Assembly (NCBI RefSeq): GCF_036967205.1
Contig: NZ_CP146022.1
Coordinates: 7,936,001 to 8,000,000, forward strand
Length of the DNA stretch: 64,000 bases
Direction of reading: 5' to 3'
Origin: Streptomyces sp. Q6
GTDB taxonomy: Bacteria > Actinomycetota > Actinomycetes > Streptomycetales > Streptomycetaceae
Position 1 is the first letter of the stretch; each line of letters opens with the position of its first letter. A model generated the notes under the pieces. It saw only the letters and a program-made list of their open reading frames with translations, did no database searches and was not told the DNA's origin. The translations under genes were made by a program, and so were the position numbers. Positions 49,265-57,723 of this stretch are shown piece after piece.

Positions 49265-50698
49265 TCAGGCGGCCTCGGGGCCGACGTCTGCGGGCGTCAG
49301 CGGGCCGCGCCGCGGCGTGCGGGAGGAGTGCTCGTCCGCGCCCACGTCGCGCAGCCGACCGCGCGGTTGACCGTCGATGTCGTGGGTGACAGGCGGCCAC
49401 CGGAGCGTGCCGGCGTCGATCGCCGGGCTGTCGGCGGCCGGCCGAGCGATGCCGTGCGCGTCCGTCACCAGTCTCGGGTCGGTCCGGACGCCGCCCGCGG
49501 TGGGCATGTTGCCGTCGGCCGCGGCGCCCCACAGGATGTTGCCCGACCAGGTGAAGCGCACGGTGGCGGCCATGGCGACCAGTTGACCGGTGTCCGCGAC
49601 GAACAGGTTGTCGGCGACGGTGACATCGCGCGGTTCGTGCGGGCGCTGGCTCTCGCCGGAGAGCGTGCCGGCGTTGTTGACCAGGGTGTTGTAGGCGATC
49701 AGGACACGGTCGGGGGCGTCGTTGCCGCGCCGCGTCTCGGGCGATTCGCCGGGCAGGTGGTCGCGCTCCGATCCACTGCCGATCACCATGGCGCGGCCGG
49801 ACAGGCCGGCGAGGTAGTTGTTGACGATCACGTGGTCGTTGCCGTAGATCCGGAGCCCTTCCGTGCCGTCGACGAGATGGTTGGCTTCCACCCGGTTGCG
49901 GTTGCCGTGTCGAAGGACGATGCCGCCGAAGCTGTCGTGGATCGTGTTGTGCCGGATGGTGTTGTCCGAGGACTTCACCGAAATGGCTTCGGGGTCGCCG
50001 TTGCAGCGCTCGAAGAGGTTGTACTCGACGACGGCCCGGGCGCTCGACAGGGCTCGGGGGCTGACGCCCAGGCGGATCGGCTCTCCGCCGTTGGACCCGG
50101 TGAAGGTGTGGTCGGAGAAATGGTTGCGATAGATGTGGACGCGCTGCGCCATCTCCTCCGTGCCCGCGCCCTCGACGCCGAGATAGATGCCGAGGGTGCT
50201 CTTGCCGTGGAAGTGGTTGTGGTCGATGACGCTGTCGTCGGCGCGCACCATCACCCAGTGCAGGCCCTCGATGTCGGCCAGTTGGAAGTCGTTGCGGGTG
50301 AGTCGGATGTGGGAGCAGTCCGGGGGGACGTCCAGGGTGGTGGTCTGCCGGAAGGAGAAGCCGCTGAGGGTGATGTGGCTGGAGGCTTCCAGGACGAAGC
50401 TCCGCTCGCCCTCGAGGACGACGCCGCCGCGGGTCTGGGCGGCGATGGTCACCGGGGCGCGTTCGGTGCCGTTCGTGCCCCTGATGAGGAGAGGGGTGTC
50501 GGCCGGGACGGTGTAGGTGCCGTCGGCGACGACGATCCGGTCACCCGGGCCCGCGCCGTTGATGGCGGCCCGGAGCTCGTCCAGGGTGCGGACCATGGCA
50601 GGGGCCGTGGTGGCGCTCGCGGTCGACAGGGTGCCGACGGGGGCGGCGGCCAGTGCCACCCCGGCCGCGGTGCTGATGAGGAAGGTGCGACGCTGCAT
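49265..50698 (-). CDS. PL6 polysaccharide lyase, copy 1
   Basis: 477 residues. Tat-type signal QRRTFLISTAAGVALAAAPV, cleaved near residue 29. The same PL6 motifs are present: NGGEPIRLG, AISVKSSDNT and GGIVLRHGNR. By eye about 60% identical to copy 2 along its length, so the pair arose by tandem duplication. They differ near the binding rungs (GYSKRALASAD versus GVSPRALSSAR), which could change substrate or endo/exo mode. It follows the fucosidase gene after 47 nt. The start at 50698 was chosen as the Met of the Tat signal; the upstream open frame is non-coding. Confidence 0.9.
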   Translation of the reverse strand: MQRRTFLISTAAGVALAAAPVGTLSTASATTAPAMVRTLDELRAAINGAGPGDRIVVADGTYTVPADTPLLIRGTNGTERAPVTIAAQTRGGVVLEGERSFVLEASSHITLSGFSFRQTTTLDVPPDCSHIRLTRNDFQLADIEGLHWVMVRADDSVIDHNHFHGKSTLGIYLGVEGAGTEEMAQRVHIYRNHFSDHTFTGSNGGEPIRLGVSPRALSSARAVVEYNLFERCNGDPEAISVKSSDNTIRHNTIHDSFGGIVLRHGNRNRVEANHLVDGTEGLRIYGNDHVIVNNYLAGLSGRAMVIGSGSERDHLPGESPETRRGNDAPDRVLIAYNTLVNNAGTLSGESQRPHEPRDVTVADNLFVADTGQLVAMAATVRFTWSGNILWGAAADGNMPTAGGVRTDPRLVTDAHGIARPAADSPAIDAGTLRWPPVTHDIDGQPRGRLRDVGADEHSSRTPRRGPLTPADVGPEAA

Positions 50699-50745
50699 GG
50701 TTCCTCCGTGACGGTGCGGTGAACAAACGTGTCCGGGACTTGCGG

Positions 50746-52071
50746 TCAGCGGGCGGGGCTGTCCAGGAACAGTTCGATGACGGGGACGGGTGTGTCGGGG
50801 CGGCGTACCGGAAGTTGGAGCGTGAGCGTTCCGGCGGGCTGTCCGCCCATCTCGGTGTTGACCGCGGGCCGGTCCGGCGCGATGTGGACCGGGACGATCT
50901 CGGACGCGTCGTTGAGTAGCTGGGCGTACCGCACCCGGCCGGCCAGGCCCGGCAGATGCAGGTGGCGCAGCGGCCAGGCGAGCAGATGGACGTAGAGCCG
51001 GTCGCCGCGCTGGGTGTAGCGGCATTCGGCGGGGGCGGTGAAGGGGGAGGGGCCGCAGCCGCGGATCGCCCGGTCGTGCAGCCGCATCCAGCGGCCGATC
51101 TCGGCCAGCACCTCGGTGTCGCGCGGGTCCAGATCGCCGCGGCCGGTGGGGCCCACGTTGAGCAGCAGATTGCCGCCCTTGGACACCCCGTCGACGAGCA
51201 TGCGGATGAGCAGGTCCGCGCTCTTGCGGTCGAGGTTGTCACGGTCGTAGCCCCAACTGCCGTTGAGCGTCTGGCAGGCCTCCCAGAGCACGGGCCGCCC
51301 GTTCTCGGTCATCGGTCCTGAGGGCTGGTACTGCTCGGGGGTCACGAAGTCGCCCGGCAGCCCGGTCCGGTCGTTGACGAGGACGTGCGGCTGGAGTTCG
51401 CGGATCGTCTCCAGAAGCTTCGGGGAGTCCCAGTCGTCGGGCCCCTTGCCGCCCCACCAGGTGCGTCCGGCGTACGAGAAGTCGAAGAACAGGTAGTCGA
51501 TGCGCCCGAAGGAGGTCAGCAGCTCACGGACCTGCCCGTGCAGATACCGCTGGTAGTCACGGATGTCCCGGTCCGCGTGGGTGGCCTTGAACTCCTCGTC
51601 GTCACGCTGCGGATGGGTGCCGTCCACGGGGAAGGACGGGTGGTGCCAGTCGATCAGCGAGTAGTAGAGCCCGACCTTGAGCCCCTCGGCCCGGCACGCC
51701 TCGACGAAGGGCCCGACGAGGTCAAGACCGTGCGGGGTGTTGGTGACCTTGTACTCCGTGAGGGCGCTGTCCCACAGACAGAATCCGTCATGGTGCTTGG
51801 TGGTGAGCACGACGTAGCGCATGCCGGCGGCCTTGGCCGCCTTGGCCCACTCGACGGGGTCGTAGCGGTCGGGGTCGAAGTGGTCGAAGTACACCTGGTA
51901 CTGCTCGTCGGTCAGCCGCTCCCGGTTCTTCACCCACTCGTGTCGGGCGGCAAGGGAGTACAGGCCCCAGTGGACGAACATGCCGAACCGGGCGGTGGTG
52001 AACCAGGCCGTCTCCGGGGCCGCTCGGGGAGCCGGTGGCGCGGACAGGTGAGCTTCGGCGGCAGAGGGCAT
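50746..52071 (-). CDS. GH29 alpha-L-fucosidase
   Basis: 441 residues and no clear signal peptide. The N-terminal barrel starts AWFTTARFGMFVHWGLYSLA. VVLTTKHHDGFCLWDS is a conserved substrate block and the probable nucleophile Asp is in DYLFFDFSYAG. A C-terminal sandwich follows from about 340. It would remove alpha-L-fucose from imported oligosaccharides in the cytoplasm. It is preceded in the operon by the second permease (48 nt). The Shine-Dalgarno is weak. A related GH29-type activity on another deoxy sugar is possible. Confidence 0.87.
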   Translation of the reverse strand: MPSAAEAHLSAPPAPRAAPETAWFTTARFGMFVHWGLYSLAARHEWVKNRERLTDEQYQVYFDHFDPDRYDPVEWAKAAKAAGMRYVVLTTKHHDGFCLWDSALTEYKVTNTPHGLDLVGPFVEACRAEGLKVGLYYSLIDWHHPSFPVDGTHPQRDDEEFKATHADRDIRDYQRYLHGQVRELLTSFGRIDYLFFDFSYAGRTWWGGKGPDDWDSPKLLETIRELQPHVLVNDRTGLPGDFVTPEQYQPSGPMTENGRPVLWEACQTLNGSWGYDRDNLDRKSADLLIRMLVDGVSKGGNLLLNVGPTGRGDLDPRDTEVLAEIGRWMRLHDRAIRGCGPSPFTAPAECRYTQRGDRLYVHLLAWPLRHLHLPGLAGRVRYAQLLNDASEIVPVHIAPDRPAVNTEMGGQPAGTLTLQLPVRRPDTPVPVIELFLDSPAR

Positions 52072-52118
52072 GGGGCATCGTTCTTTCTCGTGCACGGGCG
52101 GGGGCGGAGCGGTCGGGG

Positions 52119-52985
52119 TCAGCCCTTCAACGCGCCGGAGGACAGGCCGCTCACGAAGGAGCGCTGGAAGAACAGGAAGACGATCACGGAAGGCAGCAGC
52201 GCGAGCAGGGAGGCCGCCATGACCACTCCGGGCGTGACGGCCGGGTCGATCCGCAGGGTCCGCAGCGCGAGCGGGAGCGTGTACGAGGAGGAGTCGGTGG
52301 AGACGAGCAGGGGCAGCAGGTACTGGTCCCAGATCATGGTGAAGCCGAACACCCCGATGACACCCAGCGCGGGCTTGCACATCGGCAGGATGATCTGGGC
52401 GAAGATCCGCAGGTCTCCCGCGCCGTCGATGCGTGCGGCCTCTTCGAGTTCGCGGGGCACGTCCTTCATGAACTCGGTCATCACCAGGATGGAGAATCCC
52501 CAGGCGCCCAGCGGCACGATCATTCCGGCCAGGGTGCCGATGAGGTTGAAGTGGACGACCGGCAGATCGGACAGGATCAGCGAAAGGGGCAGTGCGAGGA
52601 TCTCCTCGGGCAGCATCAGCGTCGCCAGGATGGCGACGAGCACGAGTGTCATCCCGGGGAACTTCTTGCGCGCCAGCGCGTACCCGGCCAGCACGGAGAC
52701 GGCGACCTGGAGCAGCAGCCCGAAGCCGACCACGAGGAACGAGTTCAGCAGATACGCGAGCACCCCCTGGTCGAAAGCGATCCTGAAGTTGTCCAGCGTG
52801 AGGCCCGAGGGGACGATGCTCAGCTGGGTCGGGTCCTTGACATGGCCGAAGGCACTGACGAGCAGGGCCAGCAGGGGGCCCGCGAAGATGATCAGAACCA
52901 GGAGGTGGACGACGGCCTTCAGGATCCGCCCGCCGGTGCTGCGGCTCTCGGTCAGGCCAAGCGCGGTCTCGGTCTGCGCACTCAC
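52119..52985 (-). CDS. Sugar ABC transporter permease (MalG-type), polysaccharide operon
   Basis: 288 residues, six membrane segments, with EAA loop ELEEAARIDGAGDLRIFAQI. It starts at a GTG that overlaps the stop of the first permease (GTGA), with GGGAGAG upstream. The longer open frame upstream is the shadow of that permease. It forms the channel with the MalF-type protein. No ATPase gene is present. Confidence 0.9.
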   Translation of the reverse strand: MSAQTETALGLTESRSTGGRILKAVVHLLVLIIFAGPLLALLVSAFGHVKDPTQLSIVPSGLTLDNFRIAFDQGVLAYLLNSFLVVGFGLLLQVAVSVLAGYALARKKFPGMTLVLVAILATLMLPEEILALPLSLILSDLPVVHFNLIGTLAGMIVPLGAWGFSILVMTEFMKDVPRELEEAARIDGAGDLRIFAQIILPMCKPALGVIGVFGFTMIWDQYLLPLLVSTDSSSYTLPLALRTLRIDPAVTPGVVMAASLLALLPSVIVFLFFQRSFVSGLSSGALKG

Positions 52986-53953
52986 TTGCTCTCCCTGCGT
53001 CGCAGCAGCTGGACGACGACGGTCAGGATCAGCGTCGCGACGAACAGCAGGACGGCACCTGCGGCTCCGACGCCGAGCCGGCTCTGTTCGAGTCCGAGCT
53101 TGTAGATGAGGGTCATGACGACCTCGGTGGAGCCGTCGGGTCCGCCGTTGGTCAGCAGGAACACCTCGGTGAACACCCGAAGTCCACGGATCGCGGCGAG
53201 GATGAACAGGATCGAGAACACCGACCGCAGTCCGGGCACGGTCACGTACCACACCCGCTGCCACCTCGATGCGCCGTCAACCTTCGCCGCCTCGTACAGG
53301 CCGCGGTCCACGCTCGTCAGACCGGCGAGGATGATCATCATGTCGTAGGGAGCGCCCCGCCAGATGCCGGTGAGCATGATCGAGGCCATCGACGTGTCCG
53401 GATCGTTGATGAACCCCGACGGCCCAAGACCCACCAGACCGAGCAGGGAGTTGAGCATGCCGTCCCCGGTCGGGTGGTACATGATCCGCCACAGCTCGGC
53501 GACGACCGCGATCGGCACCACCACCGGAAGGAACGCGGCGGAGCGCACGAATCTGAGCCGGCGGCCCTGCCCCTCCATCAGCAGGGCGAGGACGAGGCCG
53601 AGCGCCATCGAACCGGCCGTCTGTCCGGCGGCGAGGACGACCGTGTGCCAGGCGGCCTCGCGGAACCCGTGGGACTGCAGCACCGTGGAGTAGTTCTCGG
53701 TGCCGACCCACTTGTTTCCCAGATAGGGCTGAACCTCCTGGAAGGACATGGTCAGCGCGTTGGCCATGGGGATGAACTTGAAGTACAGGAAGAGGATCAG
53801 CGCGGGGGCCAGGAACAGCCAGGGCGTCCACCACCGGCCCGATCTGCGGCTGCGCCCTTGTCGGGCGGTGGCCGCGGCGCGACCGCGGCCCGGTGCGCGG
53901 GGACCGGGCGCGGCTGCCGGAGCGGCCACCGGCTCCGCCTGGTCGAGGCTCAT
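52982..53953 (-). CDS. Sugar ABC transporter permease (MalF-type), polysaccharide operon
   Basis: 323 residues with a long Ala/Arg-rich cytoplasmic tail (1-45) and six membrane segments from WTPWLFLAPALILFLYFKFI. The EAA-like loop is GLYEAAKVDGASRWQRVWYV. The start overlaps the stop of the binding-protein gene by 4 nt. Confidence 0.9.
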   Translation of the reverse strand: MSLDQAEPVAAPAAAPGPRAPGRGRAAATARQGRSRRSGRWWTPWLFLAPALILFLYFKFIPMANALTMSFQEVQPYLGNKWVGTENYSTVLQSHGFREAAWHTVVLAAGQTAGSMALGLVLALLMEGQGRRLRFVRSAAFLPVVVPIAVVAELWRIMYHPTGDGMLNSLLGLVGLGPSGFINDPDTSMASIMLTGIWRGAPYDMMIILAGLTSVDRGLYEAAKVDGASRWQRVWYVTVPGLRSVFSILFILAAIRGLRVFTEVFLLTNGGPDGSTEVVMTLIYKLGLEQSRLGVGAAGAVLLFVATLILTVVVQLLRRRESK

Positions 53954-55278
53954 GACGCGTCGATCCCCTGCTCCTTGAGGATGTCGGCGAGCTGCTTGTC
54001 GAGGTCACCGAGCTTGGCCTCGGTGTTCAGGCTGCAGTCGGCCATGAGCGCGTTCAGGGTGTCAGCCGTCGCCTGCCGCACCGGCGTCCAGTTCGGAATG
54101 GACGGCGCGTACCGACCGGAGTCCTGGTACGCCTGGGAGTAGGTCTTCCAACGGGGGTCGGGGCGTACTTGGGAGACGTCCACGGCCTTGTTGACGGGGA
54201 GTTGCACGGTGTAGGCGGTGTCGCCCTCCATCCCCGTCTTCTGACCCTCGACGGAGACGGCGAAGGAGGCGAAAGCGTCCTGGCCGGCCTCATTGTCGGA
54301 GCCGGCCATCAGATAGACGGAGCCGCCCTCGGCCAGGACGGTGGCGTCCTTCGGGCCCTTGGGCATCGGCACGACCTCGTACTTGTCCTTGCCGAGAGTC
54401 TCGTCGAAGCGGGGCAGCAGGTAGGGACCGACGACGAACATGCCGGTCTTGCCTGACTCGAACGTCTCGTTCGTCGGGGGAGTGTCCATGGTCACGGCGC
54501 CGGGCTGGATGGCCTTGTCCTTGCAGCCCAGGTCGCGGAACCACTGCACCGCCTTGACCGAAGCCGTGCTGGTCATCGCCGGCTTGTACGTTCCCTTCCC
54601 GGCCTCGGTGATGAAGTCGCCGCCGGCGGCCCAGAGGAAGTTGGAGAAGTACCAGGAGGCGTAGCCGCGCTTGGTGGACAGCGGCGCGGCGAGGCCGGAG
54701 GTGTCCTTCTTCCCGTTGCCGTCGGGGTCCTTGGTGGTGAAGGCCTTGGCCATGGCGGCGAAGTCGTCCCAGGTCGTCGGGGTGTCGAGCTTCAGCTTCT
54801 GCCGCCAGTCCTTGCGGATGAGCAGCGCGGAAGCCTGCGCCGAGTACGGCAGCCCGTACTGCTTGCCGTCCACGCTCTTGCCGGAGTCGAGGCCCTGACC
54901 GATGATCTGCTCGCTGTCCTTGATCTTGTCCAGGTCGATCTCCCGCAGCAGCCCCTGACTGTGCATGGCCCCGAGCTGCGTCACGTCGTTCATGACGATG
55001 TCGGGGAGCTTCTTCTGGGCCGCCCGCTGCTGCAGCTTGGTCTCGAAGTCGTCGAAGATGGCTGTGACCTTGACTTTGTAGCCCGTGGCCTTGGTGAAGG
55101 CGGCGGCGAGCTTGAGTGCGCCCTGCTCGCCGGGCCCGCCCGGTGTCGTCCGGGTCCAGAGCTCCAAAGTGGCCTTCGAGTTCTGCTTGGCGGCCACTCC
55201 CGCAGGCCCGGACGAACAGCCGGTGAGCACCAGGGCCGAGGCGAGAACACCGGCACCTACCCATCGCGATCTCTGCAT
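53950..55278 (-). CDS. Sugar-binding lipoprotein, polysaccharide operon
   Basis: 442 residues. The lipoprotein signal is WVGAGVLASALVLTGC with lipobox LTGC. The solute-binding family 1 body begins ATLELWTRTTPGGPGEQGAL. It is the first gene of the eight-gene operon. It would capture unsaturated uronate-containing oligosaccharides released by the PL6 lyases. The promoter region upstream has an AAGCGCTT dyad at 55316-55323. Confidence 0.92.
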   Translation of the reverse strand: MQRSRWVGAGVLASALVLTGCSSGPAGVAAKQNSKATLELWTRTTPGGPGEQGALKLAAAFTKATGYKVKVTAIFDDFETKLQQRAAQKKLPDIVMNDVTQLGAMHSQGLLREIDLDKIKDSEQIIGQGLDSGKSVDGKQYGLPYSAQASALLIRKDWRQKLKLDTPTTWDDFAAMAKAFTTKDPDGNGKKDTSGLAAPLSTKRGYASWYFSNFLWAAGGDFITEAGKGTYKPAMTSTASVKAVQWFRDLGCKDKAIQPGAVTMDTPPTNETFESGKTGMFVVGPYLLPRFDETLGKDKYEVVPMPKGPKDATVLAEGGSVYLMAGSDNEAGQDAFASFAVSVEGQKTGMEGDTAYTVQLPVNKAVDVSQVRPDPRWKTYSQAYQDSGRYAPSIPNWTPVRQATADTLNALMADCSLNTEAKLGDLDKQLADILKEQGIDAS

Positions 55279-55771
55279 GACAACTCCCGATTTCCCACAT
55301 GACAGTTAGCTGAGAAAGCGCTTGCCAGGAGCGCCTGCCAGGAAGGTAGCGGGGCCGGAATCGGCGGTCAATACTCCGATGAATACAAAAAAGTCCTCCC
55401 CGCTCGCCGTGCCCGCTTAGCCCTCTCCGGAAGCATGGCCTTCGCGGGCGGAGGCGTGCTAAGAGTGTCTACCGCCGGGAAAGTGGCCTGGTGTAGGCGT
55501 AGTTGGAGTGTTTGCGCATGATCGTCCAGGAGCAGGTAGGCGGGAATTCTGGCTCCACCTCGTCGAGTAGGGTGCGACAGAACATCCGAGGTGTGCATAG
55601 GGCCTTTCATAGGTCCGATGTATGGTCCCGGCGGGCGTCCAGCTGACGCACTAAACAAGCCACATCGATTTGCCTCACGTAGTCCCACGTTTTCCAACAC
55701 GTCCGAACCCGGGGGGAGTGATCGTCCGGCCCCCGCCCGGGTGCGGATCCACCTGAGGAGACCCGTCCCAC
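55279..55771. promoter_or_regulatory. Divergent promoter region of polysaccharide operon and hydroxyacid dehydrogenase
   Basis: 493 bp without a gene. Near the operon start is GAAAGCGCTTGCC (55314-55326), whose AAGCGCTT core (55316-55323) is a perfect 8-bp palindrome of the LacI/GntR operator type, followed by a direct repeat of TGCCAGGA. An AT-rich patch, AATACAAAAAAG, lies at 55382-55393. Further right, GGTCC-N7-GGTCC repeats near 55612-55628 precede the plus-strand gene. No regulator gene lies next to this gap. Confidence 0.5.
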
Positions 55772-56782
55772 ATGAGCGCAATGGCCACCGCACCCACAGC
55801 CCTGCTGGTCATGGAGGAGGAACGCCGGGCGGACGTCTACGCGCCCGAGGTGCTCACGGGGATCAGCCGACTCGTGCACTGGCAGGCGCCGCCGCGTACC
55901 CGAGAGGAACTCGCCGCGGCCCCCGAGGTGTTGAGGGACGTCGACCTCCTGCTCACCGGCTGGGGCGCACCCGTACTGGACGCCCCGCTTCTCGAGCAGG
56001 CACCCAGACTGCAGGCCGTGTTCGTGGCAGCGGGGTCCGTCCGGCACCTGACCACGCCCGCCTTCTGGGCGCGCGGCATTCCGATCGTCTCGGCCGCCGC
56101 GGCCAATGCCGTCCCGGTGGCGGAATTCACCCTCGCCCAGGTCCTGCTCGGGCTGAAGCAGACGTACCGCATCGCCCGGGACGTCGCGAGCAGCCGCCGA
56201 TTCCCGCGCGACCCCGATGTCCCCGGCGCGTACCGGGCACGGGTCGGCCTGTGGGGGCTCGGCCACATCGGCAGACTCGTCGCCGCCCACCTCTCCCGCT
56301 TCGACGTCGAGGTCGTCGCCACCGACCCCGTGGCCTCGTCGGACATTGCCCGGCAGGCCGACGTCCGGCTGGTCGACATGGAGGAACTCTTCGCCACCTG
56401 TCATGTCGTCAGCCTCCACGCGCCCCTCCTGCCCGCGACCCAAGGCGCCGTCGGGGCAGTGCTGCTGAATTCCCTCCGACCAGGCGCGACTCTGATCAAC
56501 ACCGCGCGAGGCGCGCTGATCGACGAGCAGGCCGCCGTGCAGGTCCTGCGCGCCAGGCCGGATCTCACCGCCGTACTCGACGTCACGCATCCCGAGCCCC
56601 CGGCTCCCGAATCGCCCTTGTTCACGCTTCCGAACGTTGTCCTGACCCCACATCTCGCCGGCGCCCTGGGCGCCGAACGCCACCGCCTTGGACAACTCGT
56701 GCTCGACGAACTCGGGCGGTTCACCCGCTCCGAGGCGCTCCGCCACGCCCTCGACCCGGCCCGCGCCGCGTCGCTCGCCTGA
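55772..56782 (+). CDS. D-isomer-specific 2-hydroxyacid dehydrogenase
   Basis: 336 residues. The NAD-binding domain carries GLWGLGHIGRLVAAHL (about 157-172). Catalytic residues are visible as the Arg of NTARGALID, the Glu of THPEPPAPESP and the His of LTPHLAGAL. It oxidises or reduces 2-hydroxy acids with NAD(P)H. GAGGAG is 12 nt upstream. Because it shares a divergent promoter with a uronate-glycan operon, it may handle an acid sugar intermediate. That link is inferred. Confidence 0.9.
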   Translation: MSAMATAPTALLVMEEERRADVYAPEVLTGISRLVHWQAPPRTREELAAAPEVLRDVDLLLTGWGAPVLDAPLLEQAPRLQAVFVAAGSVRHLTTPAFWARGIPIVSAAAANAVPVAEFTLAQVLLGLKQTYRIARDVASSRRFPRDPDVPGAYRARVGLWGLGHIGRLVAAHLSRFDVEVVATDPVASSDIARQADVRLVDMEELFATCHVVSLHAPLLPATQGAVGAVLLNSLRPGATLINTARGALIDEQAAVQVLRARPDLTAVLDVTHPEPPAPESPLFTLPNVVLTPHLAGALGAERHRLGQLVLDELGRFTRSEALRHALDPARAASLA

Positions 56783-56895
56783 CCTCGCCCGGCACTGCGG
56801 CCGAGGCCCGTGGACCGTGCCCAACACGCGTGGTGAGGGCGGCGCACAGGGAAGCGGCCCGAGCCGAGCCGTCACACCCTCCGGCCGGTGTCCGC
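56783..56895. other. Gap after hydroxyacid dehydrogenase
   Basis: No gene or clear hairpin was recognised. Confidence 0.4.
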
Positions 56896-57312
56896 TCACG
56901 TGGGCTCAATCGCCGAAGGAAGTGACCGGGTTCCCCGTGTGGACCTCGATGCCGTCGTCCACGTTGCCGGGGTGCTCGCCGGTCTCTTCGGCCCCGGTGT
57001 CCCGGGTGACGCCGGCGAGGAGGGGACGCTGCCGACGGCCGGCTCGGTCAGGGGGCGGGCGCGATGCTTGTCGTCCTTGGCGTGCGGGGCGTCGCCACCT
57101 GCGTCATCAGGGGGGACGGCCGGATGCCCCCGGACGGTGCAGGCGGCGCCGGACGTGCTGATCCCGGTGAGCCGCAGGTGGTCGCCCTGCTGCTCCGGGT
57201 TCCCGCGCCGGGGCGCCTGGCCGGGCCAGTTGATGGTGCGGGCGGTGAGGGTGACGCCGAGGGCCGCGGGCACAGCGGTGAGGGCGGTCGTGCGGGCGAT
57301 GGAGCGGGTCAT
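56896..57312 (-). pseudogene. Degraded secreted DUF4232-like protein
   Basis: The minus frame begins MTRSIARTTALTAVPAALGV, a possible signal peptide. It then has GNPEQQGDHLRLTGISTSGA followed by ACTVRGHPAV, which resembles the first strands of DUF4232 (xxQHLRLTxxNTGxxACTLRGYPxV). After that the similarity is lost in Pro/Ser-rich sequence. DUF4232 proteins are normally 150-230 residues with a complete beta-sandwich, so this is either a decayed copy or a divergent short protein. Weak evidence. Confidence 0.35.
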
Positions 57313-57723
57313 GATGATGCACCCCAGGTTTGCGTAGCGGCCCCTGAGCCGGCGGACTCCTTGTGGTCATCACCTTGCCGGGGGCCGTCGCCGTGCCGTC
57401 GCCTCCCCGCTATCGCTCGGGCGCTGTTTCGCTGCCGCTCCAATCACGTGACCGCCGGACTGGTTCGGCGGTCAACCTTGTGCGGTACAGCCCGAACAGA
57501 GGTGGACTGGCCGGGTCCCTGTGCAGAATCAACAAGCTGCACCTCCCCGGTGATTTGTGGGAACCGTGCAGCTGGCTCCTGTAGTCAGCATCGTTCCCGA
57601 GAGGAGGCCGATCCGCCGCGCCGGGGCTACTGAGCCTTGGGGGCGATCGCGTTGGAGGGAAGTCAGGCGAGTCGACTTCGCTGCTCGCCCGACTTCACGT
57701 GGCCTACGCCGAGAACAGTCCGT
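57313..57723. other. Gap with one hairpin
   Basis: No gene recognised in 411 bp. The only structure is an inverted repeat, TGACCGCCG (57449-57457) and CGGCGGTCA (57466-57474), with an 8-nt loop. It may end transcription from the pirin gene, whose minus-strand stop lies 250 nt to the right. Confidence 0.45.

Noticed and set aside
47657-50722. A 1021-codon plus-strand frame opposite the two PL6 lyases
   Set aside because: Repetitive Val/Asp/Gly-rich antisense translation; the repeats only mirror the two duplicated lyases.
55316-55323. AAGCGCTT as proof of a local LacI repressor for the polysaccharide operon
   Set aside because: The dyad is only 8 bp and no regulator gene lies next to it, so it is kept as a candidate within the promoter region only.
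57449-57474. Hairpin in the gap left of pirin as a riboswitch
   Set aside because: A simple 9-bp stem without conserved aptamer features. A terminator is enough to explain it.
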